Shown: positions 51,139 through 60,568 of the stretch, piece after piece
How the letters are laid out: every line of letters begins with the position of its first letter
Position numbering within the stretch: the stretch's first letter is position 1
Origin: JBGPTF01 sp041490445
Lineage (GTDB): Bacteria > Acidobacteriota > Terriglobia > Acidiferrales > UBA7541
DNA: 64,000 nucleotides
NCBI GenBank assembly: GCA_041490445.1
Contig: JBGPTF010000014.1
Coordinates: forward strand, 1-64,000
Reading direction: 5' to 3'
Position numbers and translations under genes: made by a program
The notes under the pieces: generated by a model
Told to the model about the DNA's origin: nothing
What the model saw: the letters and a program-made list of their open reading frames with translations, nothing else
Databases searched by the model: none

Positions 51139-51205
51139 TCGGCTGTCCGGCAACAGCAGGCCGGCAAGGTCATCCCGAAAACATTCCAAAGAGAAAGGTG
51201 AACTC

Positions 51206-52342
51206 ATGAGAGCACTCGTGACGGGAGGAGCAGGCTTTATCGGCTCACACATTGCCGACGCGCTGCTCGAACGCGGCTATGAAGTATGCGTCCTCGACAA
51301 TCTTGAGCCGCGCGTTCATCCGAATGGGCGCCCCGCCTATCTCAACCGCTCGATTGAATTCCTCCACGGCGACGTTCGCGACCGCACCATGGTCGAGCGT
51401 GCGCTCGCGGGCGTCGAAGTGGTTTTCCACGAAGCGGCCTACCAGGACTACATGCCGGACTACAGCAAGTTCTTTCATTCAAATGTGGTGAGCACGGCGC
51501 TGTTATTCGAGGTCATCCGCGAGAAGCGCATCGGCGTTCAAAAATTCATCGTCGCGTCGTCGCAATCCGTGTATGGCGAAGGGCAATACCACTGTCCCGA
51601 GGATGGGTTCTTTCTTCCCGCAGCGCGAACGGCCGAACAACTGGACCGCGGCGATTGGAACGTTCAGTGCCCAAAATGCGGCGAAGAGCTATTGCCGGTT
51701 CCTCTTCGCGAAGAGCATGTGAATCCGGCCGGACCCTACGGCGTATCGAAGTTTGCGCAGGAGCTGGCTGCGCTGCAGCTCGGCAGACTGCTGGGAATCC
51801 CAACGGTCGCGCTGCGTTACTCCATCGTGCAGGGAGCGCGGCAATCCTTCTACAACGCCTACTCGGGAATCTGCCGGATCTTTACCCGCGCGTTGCGATC
51901 CGGGACGGCTCCGATGATTTTCGAAGATGGAAACCAGCTCCGCGATTACATCCATATTTCCGACGTTGTCGCCGCGAATCTTCTGGTCCTCGACGATCCG
52001 CGCGCCGACGGGCAAGCATTCAACGTCGGCAACAACCATCCGATCACTGTGCTTGAATATGCTCGCGTACTGACCCGGAAGATGAACGCGAACGTCCCGC
52101 TCGAAATCCCCGGCGCCTACCGTGTCGGCGACGTGCGTCATACAGTTTCGAGTGTCGCCAAGCTCCAATCGCTGGGATGGAAAGCCACAAAGGGACTGGA
52201 AGTGATTTTCGACGACTATCTGGCCTGGCTCGAGCAGACACCCGACGGGGGCGATTATTTTGCGGTCGCGTTTGCATCCATGCAGCGCTCCGGCGTTGTG
52301 CGGCATGCCGCGCGCGGCAGGCAGTCCATGATAACGGTGTAA
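51206..52342 (+). CDS. NAD-dependent epimerase/dehydratase with a CPxCG insert
   Basis: A 378-residue extended SDR with VTGGAGFIGSHIADALLE (5-22), SSQSVYGEG (about 116-124) and YGVSKFAQE (about 179-187). Between the catalytic Ser and Tyr it carries an insert with CPKCGEELLPVP and an earlier HCPEDG, suggesting a small metal site. I recall the same insert in dTDP-L-rhamnose 4-epimerase-like proteins, but specificity cannot be read from sequence. GAAAGGTG precedes ATG 51206. It is the last sugar enzyme before the initiating transferase gene. Confidence 0.87.
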   Translation: MRALVTGGAGFIGSHIADALLERGYEVCVLDNLEPRVHPNGRPAYLNRSIEFLHGDVRDRTMVERALAGVEVVFHEAAYQDYMPDYSKFFHSNVVSTALLFEVIREKRIGVQKFIVASSQSVYGEGQYHCPEDGFFLPAARTAEQLDRGDWNVQCPKCGEELLPVPLREEHVNPAGPYGVSKFAQELAALQLGRLLGIPTVALRYSIVQGARQSFYNAYSGICRIFTRALRSGTAPMIFEDGNQLRDYIHISDVVAANLLVLDDPRADGQAFNVGNNHPITVLEYARVLTRKMNANVPLEIPGAYRVGDVRHTVSSVAKLQSLGWKATKGLEVIFDDYLAWLEQTPDGGDYFAVAFASMQRSGVVRHAARGRQSMITV

Positions 52343-52351
52343 GGGAAGATC

Positions 52352-53869
52352 ATGGTTACCGAGCCAATTGTTCACCCCGACGCGGCGATCCAGCCTGGCG
52401 AGGCGATGCGCCCAATGCCCGCGAGGCGGGCTGTACAGGCCGGCGACCTTCTCAGCCGGTCGTGGGCTCAGATGTTGCTTCTTCTTGGCGCCGACGTGGC
52501 CGGCGTGGCCGCCGCGCGCGCGCTGGCCGGAATTCTGACTCGCCGCTCGATGAACGCTTTTCTGCCGACATTAGGGCCTGTGGATGACTTCCTGTTTTGC
52601 GTTCCGCTCGTCATCGCACTGCTGTATCTGTTCGGCGGCTACAAGCGGCTCGATCTGCGTCGACCGGAAAAAGAGCTCGAACTTCTCACGAAAAGTGTTT
52701 CAGTTTCCTTCGCTGCTCTCGCGGGCGTGAGTCTTGCTCTCTTCCAGACCCTGGAGCCTTTGCCCAGCCTGATCACGCGCTGGTACCTCCTGACGCTGGT
52801 ATCTCTTCTCCTCGCACGGTTCAGCCTGCGCGCGATGTATGGCGCGTTGTGGCGGCGAGGCGTCGCGCGTCGGAAAGGGCTGGTGATCGGGACCGCGGCC
52901 CGGCTCGCCGATTTTCAGCAGCGGCTGTCCATCCAGCGATACCCGGGCTACGAAATGACTGGCATCCTCCTTGAACCCGCGGAACCCACCGGTTCCCGAG
53001 GCGCACGATCCGGTCTGCCCCTTCTTGGTCCACGGGAGGATTGGGAGGAGATTATGGATACCGAAGGCATCCAGCTTGTCGTGGTTCCCCTGGAGGAGTC
53101 CGCGGCGGACCACTTCCCGGAGATCGTCAAGATTCTCCGTCGCTGCCGGGAAAGAGGAATCGACTTCGAGTCTTCTTCAAGGCTTTTTGACAAAGCGGGG
53201 CTGCGCTGCGAACGCGATGAATTCACAGGCGGGATGCGCCTTTTCTTACCGCCGCGGTGGTCCCGCACCGCGCAGCGCATGGCGAAGGTCTTGCTCGACA
53301 TCCTGGCCGGTCTTGTCGGAAGCATCATTACTATCGGGCTCTTTCCCGTCATTGGCCTCCTTATTAAGTGGGAGGACGGCGGAGCAATCCTCTATCGACG
53401 CGAGTATGTGGGCACCGACGGCCGCATGCGCCACTTCCTGAAGTTCCGCACGATGGTCGAAGATGCCGACCAGCTCCTCGAAAACAATCCGGCTCTGAAG
53501 GCCCGCTTTGAATCTTCCCTCAAGCTGAAAGACGACCCGCGAGTCTTGCGTGTCGGCCGTTTCCTGCGGAGGTACAGCCTGGACGAGTTCCCGCAATTCT
53601 TCGGCGTGCTCACGGGTCAGCTCTCGTTCATTGGTCCGCGCGCGATCACTCGGGAAGCGCGTGACCGGTACGGGGAGCTTTTGCCCAAACTGCTCTCGAT
53701 GAAACCGGGGCTGACGGGCTTCTGGCAAGTGATGGGCAGGCAAACAACGACCTACGAGGAAAAGATTCAGATGGACATGTTTTACATAGATCACTGGTCC
53801 ATCTGGCTGGACTTCGTGATCATCGCCAAGACCCTTCGGGAAGTCGCGCGCGGCCAAGGGGCATTTTGA
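52352..53869 (+). CDS. Polyprenyl-phosphate sugar-1-phosphate transferase (WbaP/WcaJ type)
   Basis: A 505-residue initiating transferase that places the first sugar phosphate on undecaprenyl phosphate. Four to five membrane helices lie in residues 38-160, a CoA-binding-like domain in about 170-290, and the catalytic bacterial sugar transferase domain in about 315-505. The last has REYVGTDGRMRHFLKFRTM, RRYSLDEFPQFFGVLTGQ with the catalytic Asp-Glu, SFIGPRA and KPGLTGFWQVMGRQ. The first sugar may be galactose or glucose, as usual for WbaP/WcaJ. It starts ten bases after the epimerase gene. It confirms a lipid-linked, Wzx/Wzy-type assembly. Confidence 0.93.
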   Translation: MVTEPIVHPDAAIQPGEAMRPMPARRAVQAGDLLSRSWAQMLLLLGADVAGVAAARALAGILTRRSMNAFLPTLGPVDDFLFCVPLVIALLYLFGGYKRLDLRRPEKELELLTKSVSVSFAALAGVSLALFQTLEPLPSLITRWYLLTLVSLLLARFSLRAMYGALWRRGVARRKGLVIGTAARLADFQQRLSIQRYPGYEMTGILLEPAEPTGSRGARSGLPLLGPREDWEEIMDTEGIQLVVVPLEESAADHFPEIVKILRRCRERGIDFESSSRLFDKAGLRCERDEFTGGMRLFLPPRWSRTAQRMAKVLLDILAGLVGSIITIGLFPVIGLLIKWEDGGAILYRREYVGTDGRMRHFLKFRTMVEDADQLLENNPALKARFESSLKLKDDPRVLRVGRFLRRYSLDEFPQFFGVLTGQLSFIGPRAITREARDRYGELLPKLLSMKPGLTGFWQVMGRQTTTYEEKIQMDMFYIDHWSIWLDFVIIAKTLREVARGQGAF

Positions 53870-54103
53870 ACTCGCCGGAACCCGAGGCAAGGCCCGCCTG
53901 ATCCCGAAGCCAGCGGGCTGCGCCGTAACCGCGCCGGTGCGAATCGTTTTCCTCCTCTCGGAAGAACCCAGCGCCTTGAACGCCTCTCCGATCAACCGAT
54001 TCTTCATCTCTTGGAACCACCCGGGGCACGGATTGCCCCGGCCTTGACGGCGATTGCAGAGACGCTGCGCCGGATCCCTCTCGATGAATGTTTAGGAGGA
54101 GCA

Positions 54104-55174
54104 ATGATTATCACCAAGACGCCATTCCGGATCACGCTCGGAGGAGGCGGGACCGATCTTCCTTCGTTCTACCAAAAACACGGCGGATTCGTGCTTGCCG
54201 CGGCCATCGACAAGTACATGTTCCTGAACGTGAATACGCCGATCGTGGACGACAAGATCCGCGTGCGCTACACCAAATCCGAAATGGTCGACCATGCGGA
54301 CCAAGTCCAGCACACGCTGGCGCGTGAAGCCTTGCGGTATTTCGGCATCACCACCGGAATCGAGATCGTTTCGATTGCGGACATTCCAGCCGGCACGGGC
54401 CTGGGATCATCAAGTGCCTACCTAGTGGGACTGTTGAATGCCCTGCATGCCCTGCTGCAGAATCAAGCCAGTCCGCAAACACTTGCGGAAGAGGCCTGCC
54501 GCATCGAACTCGATGTCTTGAAGAAACCGATCGGCAAGCAGGATCAATACATGGCGGCCTTTGGCAGTCTGACGGCGCTCAAGATCAACCGGGACGGCCG
54601 AGTTGCCGTCACGCGTCTCGATCTGGACGTGGATCTCCTCGAGAGCCTCGAACACAACATACTGATGTTCTATACAAATGAGATGCGCGATGCGACGGCG
54701 ATCTTGCAAAAGCAGGATGAGGCCACTCGTCGAAGCGATCGCACGGTCGTAGCCAGTCTGCGCGAAATCAAGGACATTGGCCTTGAAATCTCGGATGCCA
54801 TCTCCAAGGGCAACCTGCGGCGCTTCGGAGAGCTCCTGGACGCGCACTGGGAATCGAAAAAGCGACTCTCGGAAGGGATCACCAATCCGCGCATCGACGC
54901 CTGGTATGAACTGGCGAAACGGAAAGGCGCGATTGGCGGAAAAATTTCCGGCGCGGGCGGAGGGGGCTTCCTGATGCTCTATTGCGAAGAGAAGAAGACG
55001 CAATTGCGGAAAGCGATGCGGGCCGCCGGCCTGCGAGAGCTGAACTTCCGATTCGATTTCGAAGGCAGCAAGGTGGTTTTCGATGTCGTCTCCCGCGATG
55101 GCCGACTCGCGCACATGCACCGGCACAATCACCATGAAGAAGGACTCGCATTCGCCCACAAGAGCGCGAACTAG
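54104..55174 (+). CDS. GHMP-family sugar kinase, HddA-like
   Basis: A 356-residue GHMP kinase. The N-terminal TPFRITLGGGGTDLPSFY (5-22) is the signature of D-glycero-D-manno-heptose 7-phosphate kinases. The ATP-loop PAGTGLGSSSAYLVG lies at about 94-108, and motif 3 KISGAGGGGFLMLYC at about 283-297. HddA adds the C1 phosphate to heptose 7-phosphate. TTTAGGAGGAGCA before ATG 54104 is a strong ribosome-binding site that decides the start. A 234-base gap separates it from the WbaP-type gene; HAD and SIS genes follow, which supports the heptose reading. Confidence 0.88.
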   Translation: MIITKTPFRITLGGGGTDLPSFYQKHGGFVLAAAIDKYMFLNVNTPIVDDKIRVRYTKSEMVDHADQVQHTLAREALRYFGITTGIEIVSIADIPAGTGLGSSSAYLVGLLNALHALLQNQASPQTLAEEACRIELDVLKKPIGKQDQYMAAFGSLTALKINRDGRVAVTRLDLDVDLLESLEHNILMFYTNEMRDATAILQKQDEATRRSDRTVVASLREIKDIGLEISDAISKGNLRRFGELLDAHWESKKRLSEGITNPRIDAWYELAKRKGAIGGKISGAGGGGFLMLYCEEKKTQLRKAMRAAGLRELNFRFDFEGSKVVFDVVSRDGRLAHMHRHNHHEEGLAFAHKSAN

Positions 55175-55248
55175 CGCGCTCCGTTGGCAGCACTTCCCTG
55201 CCGACGTCGAACCACTTCGGTGACTTTTCCAGTAGATGTATTGTCCCC

Positions 55249-55884
55249 ATGAAGGCTGCCTTTCTCGATCGCGATGGCGTGATCAACGCCTTGATCTACC
55301 ACGAAGACGCCGGTGTGATCGATGCGCCCTTCACGCGCTCCCAATTCAGGATTCTTCCCCGTGTTCCCGAAGCGGTCCGGCTCTTGAATGATCTCGGCTT
55401 GCGTGTGGCTGTTGTTTCCAATCAGCCCGGAATCGCCAAGGGAAAGCTAAAGCCGCAAATGCTGAGGACATTTGATCGCCGGATGTTCTCGGAAATCCGC
55501 GCGGTGGGCGGGCACATCGATGGTCTCTACTATTGCCTGCACCATCCGGAAGGGAAGCTACCCGAACTCCGGCAGCACTGCCACTGCCGCAAACCGGAGA
55601 TCGGCCTGCTCGAGCAGGCGGCGGCTGATTTTCGTGTTTCGCTCGACGAATGCTACATGATTGGTGACGGAATACCCGACTTGCTAGCGGGAACACGAGC
55701 CGGCTGCCGAACTATCTTTATTGGACGCTGGAAATGTGAGACCTGCCAGTTTACCGGGGCTCCCAACATCCTTCCGGCGCTCGCGGCAAACGATCTCTGG
55801 GAAGCTGCGCAGCTGATTCAATCAGAAATGATGGGAACCACGCTGGCGGTTTCCATCCCCAATTGCCACGCGGCGCGGGAATAA
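55249..55884 (+). CDS. HAD-family phosphatase, GmhB/histidinol-phosphatase type
   Basis: A 211-residue HAD phosphatase. FLDRDGVIN (5-13) holds the two catalytic Asp residues; the zinc site is CLHHPEG followed by CHCRKP (about 100-120), as in GmhB; MIGDGIPDLLAGTRAGC is motif IV (about 143-159). GmhB removes the C7 phosphate from heptose 1,7-bisphosphate. A second CxxC (KCETC, about residue 165) is an unusual extra. It lies 74 bases after the HddA-like kinase gene. Confidence 0.88.
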   Translation: MKAAFLDRDGVINALIYHEDAGVIDAPFTRSQFRILPRVPEAVRLLNDLGLRVAVVSNQPGIAKGKLKPQMLRTFDRRMFSEIRAVGGHIDGLYYCLHHPEGKLPELRQHCHCRKPEIGLLEQAAADFRVSLDECYMIGDGIPDLLAGTRAGCRTIFIGRWKCETCQFTGAPNILPALAANDLWEAAQLIQSEMMGTTLAVSIPNCHAARE

Positions 55885-55943
55885 TCGGACGTGCCGATCG
55901 CTCAAAGATGGAGCCTGCTTCCTGCCCCGGAGGAGAAAAGGCC

Positions 55944-56549
55944 ATGAATTTCACCAGCCAATACATCGAGGAAGCAAGAGAGATTCTGGAACGACTGAAT
56001 CAGGCAGCGGTCGAGCAGACAGTCGATTTGCTGTTGGAGCTGCGGCAACGCGGGGGGCGGCTTTTCATTCTCGGCGTCGGCGGTGGCGCGGGTCACGCCT
56101 CTCATGCCGTTTGCGATTTCCGCAAGATCACACAGATCGAAGCCTACACACCCTCGGACAACGCTTCCGAGCTGACCGCGCGGGTGAACGATGATGGCTG
56201 GGAAACGTGCTACTCCAATTGGCTCCGCGGTTGCCGATTGAATGCGGAAGACCTGGTACTCGTCTTCTCCGTCGGCGGGGGCAACGCGAAAAACAATGTC
56301 AGTATGAACCTGGTAAAGGCGCTCGAGTACGCGAAAGCGATGGGCGCCCACATTTGCGGAATCGTTGGCCGTGATGGTGGCTACACCGCGCAGGTGGCGG
56401 ACGCCTGCGTGCTCGTCCCTGTCGTCAATCTCTCTACCGTGACACCTCACACCGAATCCTTTCAAGCCCTCGTCTGGCATCTCCTGGTCTCTCATCCGAA
56501 GCTGAAGGCGGCGGAAATGAAGTGGGAGTCTGTCCAGGCACATTCGTAA
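55944..56549 (+). CDS. SIS-domain phosphosugar isomerase, GmhA-like
   Basis: A 201-residue SIS protein. FILGVGGGAGHASHAVCDF (about 42-60), VFSVGGGNAKNN (about 108-119) and GIVGRDGGYTAQVADACVLVP (split here: GIVGRDGG, ADACVLVP) form the phosphosugar site. The usual GmhA ending with QE...H is replaced by TPHTESFQALVWHLLVSHP, so its substrate may not be plain sedoheptulose 7-phosphate. GGAGGAGAAAAGG precedes ATG 55944. It is the last gene of the 36-kb block; the HAD and kinase genes are its direct partners. Confidence 0.85.
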   Translation: MNFTSQYIEEAREILERLNQAAVEQTVDLLLELRQRGGRLFILGVGGGAGHASHAVCDFRKITQIEAYTPSDNASELTARVNDDGWETCYSNWLRGCRLNAEDLVLVFSVGGGNAKNNVSMNLVKALEYAKAMGAHICGIVGRDGGYTAQVADACVLVPVVNLSTVTPHTESFQALVWHLLVSHPKLKAAEMKWESVQAHS

Positions 56550-56831
56550 CCTGCGTGACCTCCGCGTCTTGGGCATGCCTCGCTCGAAAGATTCAATGGC
56601 ACCTGCTAAGCATGACCTTCGCGAAGAAGGCTTCTCTGAAGAACCCGCCATCGGAGACCAGCGCCTTCGCAAACCTCCTGATTCCCCTGCTTGATCCGAA
56701 ACTCCGGCAGCCACTCCTCGATTTTCTCTCCCGCCTGTAAGTCCAGTCCACCTCGCCCCGGGCCACATCCGTTCCCCCGTTTGCCCTGAGGACAACAGCG
56801 AGGTATCCTCGCGCGCATCGGGAGGATTATC
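56550..56831 (+). other. Intergenic region between the polysaccharide block and the BNR gene
   Basis: No convincing gene. Short frames are open on both strands at 56580-56740, but none has a ribosome-binding site or recognisable domain. A promoter for the BNR gene is expected here; I see no strong one. Confidence 0.5.
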
Positions 56832-59800
56832 GTGCCTACTCTTCGCAGGATTGCATTGGTATTGGCTGCCAGCTTGGCGATCGCGCTGGCACTGCCTCTG
56901 GGCCACGCTGTCTTTGCGCAGCAATATGACCAGAGCCTGTTTTCCGAGATGCGCTGGCGTTGCATCGGCCCGTTTCGCGGCGGCCGTACCGTCGCCATTA
57001 CCGGTGTGCCGGGCAGCCTAAACTTGTTTTACATGGCGTCGGTCAACGGCGGGGTGTGGAAGACCACGGATAGCGGCCACGTTTGGACGCCGATCTTCGA
57101 TAGCCAGCCCACGGGATCGGTCGGCGCGCTCGCCGTGGCCCCGTCGAATCCCGAAATCATCTATGTCGGAAGCGGTGAAGGTCTTCAGCGGCCCGACCTC
57201 GCCGTGGGTGACGGCATCTACAAGTCCACTGATGGCGGCCAGACATGGACGCATCTCGGCCTGCGCGACGGTCAGCAGTTTACGGCGATCCTGGTGGACC
57301 CGCACGACCCGAATCGCGTGTTTGTGGCGGTTCTCGGCCATCCCTTCGGCCCGAACGCCGAGCGCGGCGTGTTTCGCTCGACGGACGGCGGCGAGAATTG
57401 GACAAAAGTTCTCTATCGCGACGAAAACACCGGCGCGGCCGATCTGGCTTTCGATCCCTCAAATCCGCGGACCCTCTACGCCACGCTTTGGGCGGCTCGC
57501 AAACCGCCCTGGGAAATCCGCGACGGCGGATCGTTTGACGGACCCGGGAGCGGCCTTTTCAAGACCATTGATGGCGGCGATACCTGGCAGCAGTTGACGC
57601 GCGGATTGCCGGCCACGTCCGATGGCCTGGGGCGCATCGGCATCGCGGTCGCTCCCACTCGCCCGAATCGTCTCTTCGCACTGGCCGAGGCGGGAAGGAA
57701 GAGCGGCCTCTATCGCTCCGAGGATGCCGGTGAAACGTGGGAGCGCATGAACAGCGAACCGCGCGTCACGAGTCGCGGCCCCGGGGCAAAGGGAGTCGCG
57801 GTGGCGCCGGATAATCCCGACACGGTCTATGTCGCCAACACTTCCACTTACCGTTCAACGGACGGCGGGCGCACATTCACCGCGATCAAAGGCGCGCCCG
57901 GTGGAGACGATTACCAGAGGATCTGGATCAACCCGGAGAATCCGCGAATCATCGCGCTCAGCAGCGATCAGGGAGCGACGATCAGCGTCAACGGCGGAGA
58001 AACCTGGAGCAGCTGGTACAACCAGCCCACCGCGCAGTTCTACCACGTCACGACCGACAATCGGTTCCCGTACTGGGTGTATGGCGCGCAGCAGGAAAGC
58101 GGCTCTGTCGCGACGGCCAGCCGCAGCGATTATGGCGAAATCACTTTCCGTGAGTGGCACCCCGTCGGGGTGGAAGAGTACGGATACATCGCCACCGATC
58201 CGCTCAACCCGAACATCCTCTATGGCGGAAAAATCACGCGCACGGACCAGTCCCTCGGAGAGGTGCAGAACATTTCGCCCGAGCCGGTGCGCTCCGGCAA
58301 ATACCGGTCCGTGCGGACGGAACCGGTGGTTTTTTCGCCGCTCGATCCGCACACCTTGTATTACGGGTCAAACGTCCTGTTTCGCACGACGATCGGCGGC
58401 AACAGCTGGCAGGCCATCAGCCCGGACCTCACTCGCAAAGCCCCGGAGGTGCCGGCTGTCCTGGGAATTTTCACCGCTGCCGATCCGGAAAAAGGAAAGC
58501 ATCGCGGCGTGATTTACGCCGTCGCGCCATCACCGAAAGACGCCGCCCTGATCTGGGCAGGCACCGATGACGGGTTGATTCACGTGACGCGCGATGGTGG
58601 CAAGTCCTGGCGCGACGTGACGCCGCCGGAATTGACGCCGTGGAGCAAAGTGTCGGTCATCGAGGCGTCGCACTCTGATCCGGCCGTCGCCTATGCGGCC
58701 ATCAACCGTTTCCGGCTCGACGATCTTCGCCCCTACATCTACCGCACGCGCGATGGCGGAAAAACCTGGCAGAAAATCACACGCGGGTTGCCGGACAACG
58801 CCCCGGTAAATGTTGTGCGGGAAGATCCCGAGCGAAGGGGCCTTCTGTTCGCCGGCACCGAACTCTCCGTTTTCGTTTCGTTCAACGACGGAGAGGAATG
58901 GCAGCCGCTCCAACTCAACCTGTCGCACACTTCGATGCGCGACCTGACCATTCACGGCGATGATTTGATTGTGGGGACGCATGGCCGGTCGTTCTGGATC
59001 CTCGACGACATCGCGCCGCTGCGCCAGCTCACTGCCGAGGTGGCGAAATCCGGTGCTTATCTCTTCCGCTCGCAGACGGCGTATCGCATTCGCTGGAACC
59101 GGAACACCGACACGCCGCTTCCACCCGAAATTCCGGCGGGGAAAAATCCGCCGGACGGCGCCATCATCGACTACTACCTCCACGAGGCTGCCTCGGGGCC
59201 GATGACGCTCGCTATTCTCGATTCTCGCGGCGCAATTGTGCGGCGTTATTCGAGCGCCGATCAGGCCGAGCCGATCGACAAGAACCTGAACGTGCCGACC
59301 TACTGGGTGCGGCCGACGCAAATCCTGTCTGCCGAGGCAGGCATGCACCGGTTTGTTTGGGACATGCACTACGAGCCGCCGGCCTCACTCACACACGGAT
59401 ATCCAATCTCCGCGATCTATCGGGATACGCCGCGGCTTCCTTCGGGGGCGAAGGCGCTGCCCGGGAATTACCAGGTGAAACTGACGGTCAATGGCAAGAC
59501 CATCACGCAGCCGCTCGTCGTGAGAATGGATCCGCGGGTGAAGACGCCGCCGGCGGGTCTGGCGCAGCAATTCACTCTTGAACGAGGCATCACCAAGGGC
59601 ATGGACGCCGATTTTGCAGCATTGAAGCAGGTTCAGTCGCTCCGGGCCGAGCTGAAGGATCGCAAGTCGCGCGCGGGCGACGGAGAAATTGCCGCTGCCA
59701 TTGCTGCTCTGGATCAGGAAGCCGCCGCGCTCGAAGGGGCCAGCGAAACTTCCGTCTTTGGTCTTCCACCCCGGGGAGCTCAAAGAGAAGGGCTGGCGCG

Positions 59801-60020
59801 CCTGAATCTCGAATGGGGCGAGTTGCTGCGGGTCGTGGATAGCGCCGACGCAGCGCCCACCACGCAGGTTGTTACGACATACGTTGACTTGCAGCGCACG
59901 CTGCGGACGCTTCTGTCCGAATGTAACAAGCTTCTCACGCGCGGCGTCGCCGCTCTTAACGTTCGGCTCAAGAAGGCAAACTTGGCGGAAATCACTCTGT
60001 CCGGCGGCGAATCTCCTTAG
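56832..60020 (+). CDS. Secreted BNR/VPS10-like beta-propeller protein
   Basis: A 1062-residue exported protein with a signal peptide at about residues 5-30. From residue 35 to about 700 it contains repeated BNR/Asp-box-like units such as STDGGQTW, STDGGENW, TIDGGDTW, SEDAGETW and TRDGGKTW, which build sortilin/Vps10-type beta-propellers. The C-terminal part (about 750-1062) is a beta-domain followed by a helical region. Proteins of this type are often labelled glycosyl hydrolases, but no catalytic residues can be named. The start is GTG 56832 with GGAGG six bases upstream. The gene follows the polysaccharide block after 282 bases and may be transcribed on its own. Confidence 0.85.
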   Translation: MPTLRRIALVLAASLAIALALPLGHAVFAQQYDQSLFSEMRWRCIGPFRGGRTVAITGVPGSLNLFYMASVNGGVWKTTDSGHVWTPIFDSQPTGSVGALAVAPSNPEIIYVGSGEGLQRPDLAVGDGIYKSTDGGQTWTHLGLRDGQQFTAILVDPHDPNRVFVAVLGHPFGPNAERGVFRSTDGGENWTKVLYRDENTGAADLAFDPSNPRTLYATLWAARKPPWEIRDGGSFDGPGSGLFKTIDGGDTWQQLTRGLPATSDGLGRIGIAVAPTRPNRLFALAEAGRKSGLYRSEDAGETWERMNSEPRVTSRGPGAKGVAVAPDNPDTVYVANTSTYRSTDGGRTFTAIKGAPGGDDYQRIWINPENPRIIALSSDQGATISVNGGETWSSWYNQPTAQFYHVTTDNRFPYWVYGAQQESGSVATASRSDYGEITFREWHPVGVEEYGYIATDPLNPNILYGGKITRTDQSLGEVQNISPEPVRSGKYRSVRTEPVVFSPLDPHTLYYGSNVLFRTTIGGNSWQAISPDLTRKAPEVPAVLGIFTAADPEKGKHRGVIYAVAPSPKDAALIWAGTDDGLIHVTRDGGKSWRDVTPPELTPWSKVSVIEASHSDPAVAYAAINRFRLDDLRPYIYRTRDGGKTWQKITRGLPDNAPVNVVREDPERRGLLFAGTELSVFVSFNDGEEWQPLQLNLSHTSMRDLTIHGDDLIVGTHGRSFWILDDIAPLRQLTAEVAKSGAYLFRSQTAYRIRWNRNTDTPLPPEIPAGKNPPDGAIIDYYLHEAASGPMTLAILDSRGAIVRRYSSADQAEPIDKNLNVPTYWVRPTQILSAEAGMHRFVWDMHYEPPASLTHGYPISAIYRDTPRLPSGAKALPGNYQVKLTVNGKTITQPLVVRMDPRVKTPPAGLAQQFTLERGITKGMDADFAALKQVQSLRAELKDRKSRAGDGEIAAAIAALDQEAAALEGASETSVFGLPPRGAQREGLARLNLEWGELLRVVDSADAAPTTQVVTTYVDLQRTLRTLLSECNKLLTRGVAALNVRLKKANLAEITLSGGESP

Positions 60021-60235
60021 CGTGACCGAGCGGAGATCGCCTGCCAAACACCGAACGCGAACATGAAGGCGGCGAAGACTCCACGCATTTGGATTGTGGA
60101 AAACTTTGGGGCAAATCTTCCTCCCAGGATCCCGCCGAAGAAAGCCATGGACATCGGCAGCGCGCCGGCCAAGATACCGGCGCGCGAGCGTGCCGCAACT
60201 TCCGAACGCCCACCGTGTTTGACGCGCTGTTGAGA
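60017..60235 (-). pseudogene. C-terminal remnant of a TauE/SafE-like permease
   Basis: On the minus strand the frame ending in TAA at 60017-60019 reads a membrane-protein C-terminus: AGILAGALPMSMAFFGGILG, then GRFAPKFSTIQMRGVFAAFM, then FAFGVWQAISARSR. The GGxxAPKxS turn between two hydrophobic helices is typical of the last helices of TauE/SafE (TSUP) anion permeases. No start codon is found before an upstream in-frame stop at 60290-60292, so the rest of the gene is missing. It is probably a relic left by a deletion or rearrangement; the remnant overlaps the end of the BNR gene by three or four bases. Confidence 0.55.
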
Positions 60236-60568
60236 CTGCCCACTCCGCTCTGGCGCTGCATGAGGTCGCGCGCGCTGTCTAGTTAATTCTCACCGTGCGG
60301 CTCGATGACAAAGGCCGAAGTGTGTAAGGTTGGCTGGCATGTACAAGAAGGTATCCGGCGCGGAGATTGTGTGTTCCATGCGGTGTGCCTAACTGGTAGA
60401 TTCGAGGCGCGACGCGCGACGCTCCTTCCCCTTCTGCGAGTGATTCGCATTGCATGGAGAAAGGCGTTTGCTGAAGCATTCGTCGCCTGAGCAAAACCGG
60501 ACCGACGATTTGGTGCGCCCGATTCATTCGGACCTCGATCTTCAGTCATCTCCGAAGGAGTCGCGTTG
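60236..60568 (+). other. Intergenic region before the glucan synthase gene
   Basis: No gene is supported. A frame of 61 codons at 60305-60490 lacks a ribosome-binding site and domain. AAGGAG at 60555-60560 is the ribosome-binding site of the next gene. No clear promoter or riboswitch is seen. Confidence 0.5.

Noticed and set aside
56522..56740. A 72-codon frame after the SIS gene, and an open minus-strand frame over the same bases
   Set aside because: There is no ribosome-binding site, the plus-strand frame overlaps the SIS gene end, and neither frame shows a recognisable domain, although both read as plausible peptides.
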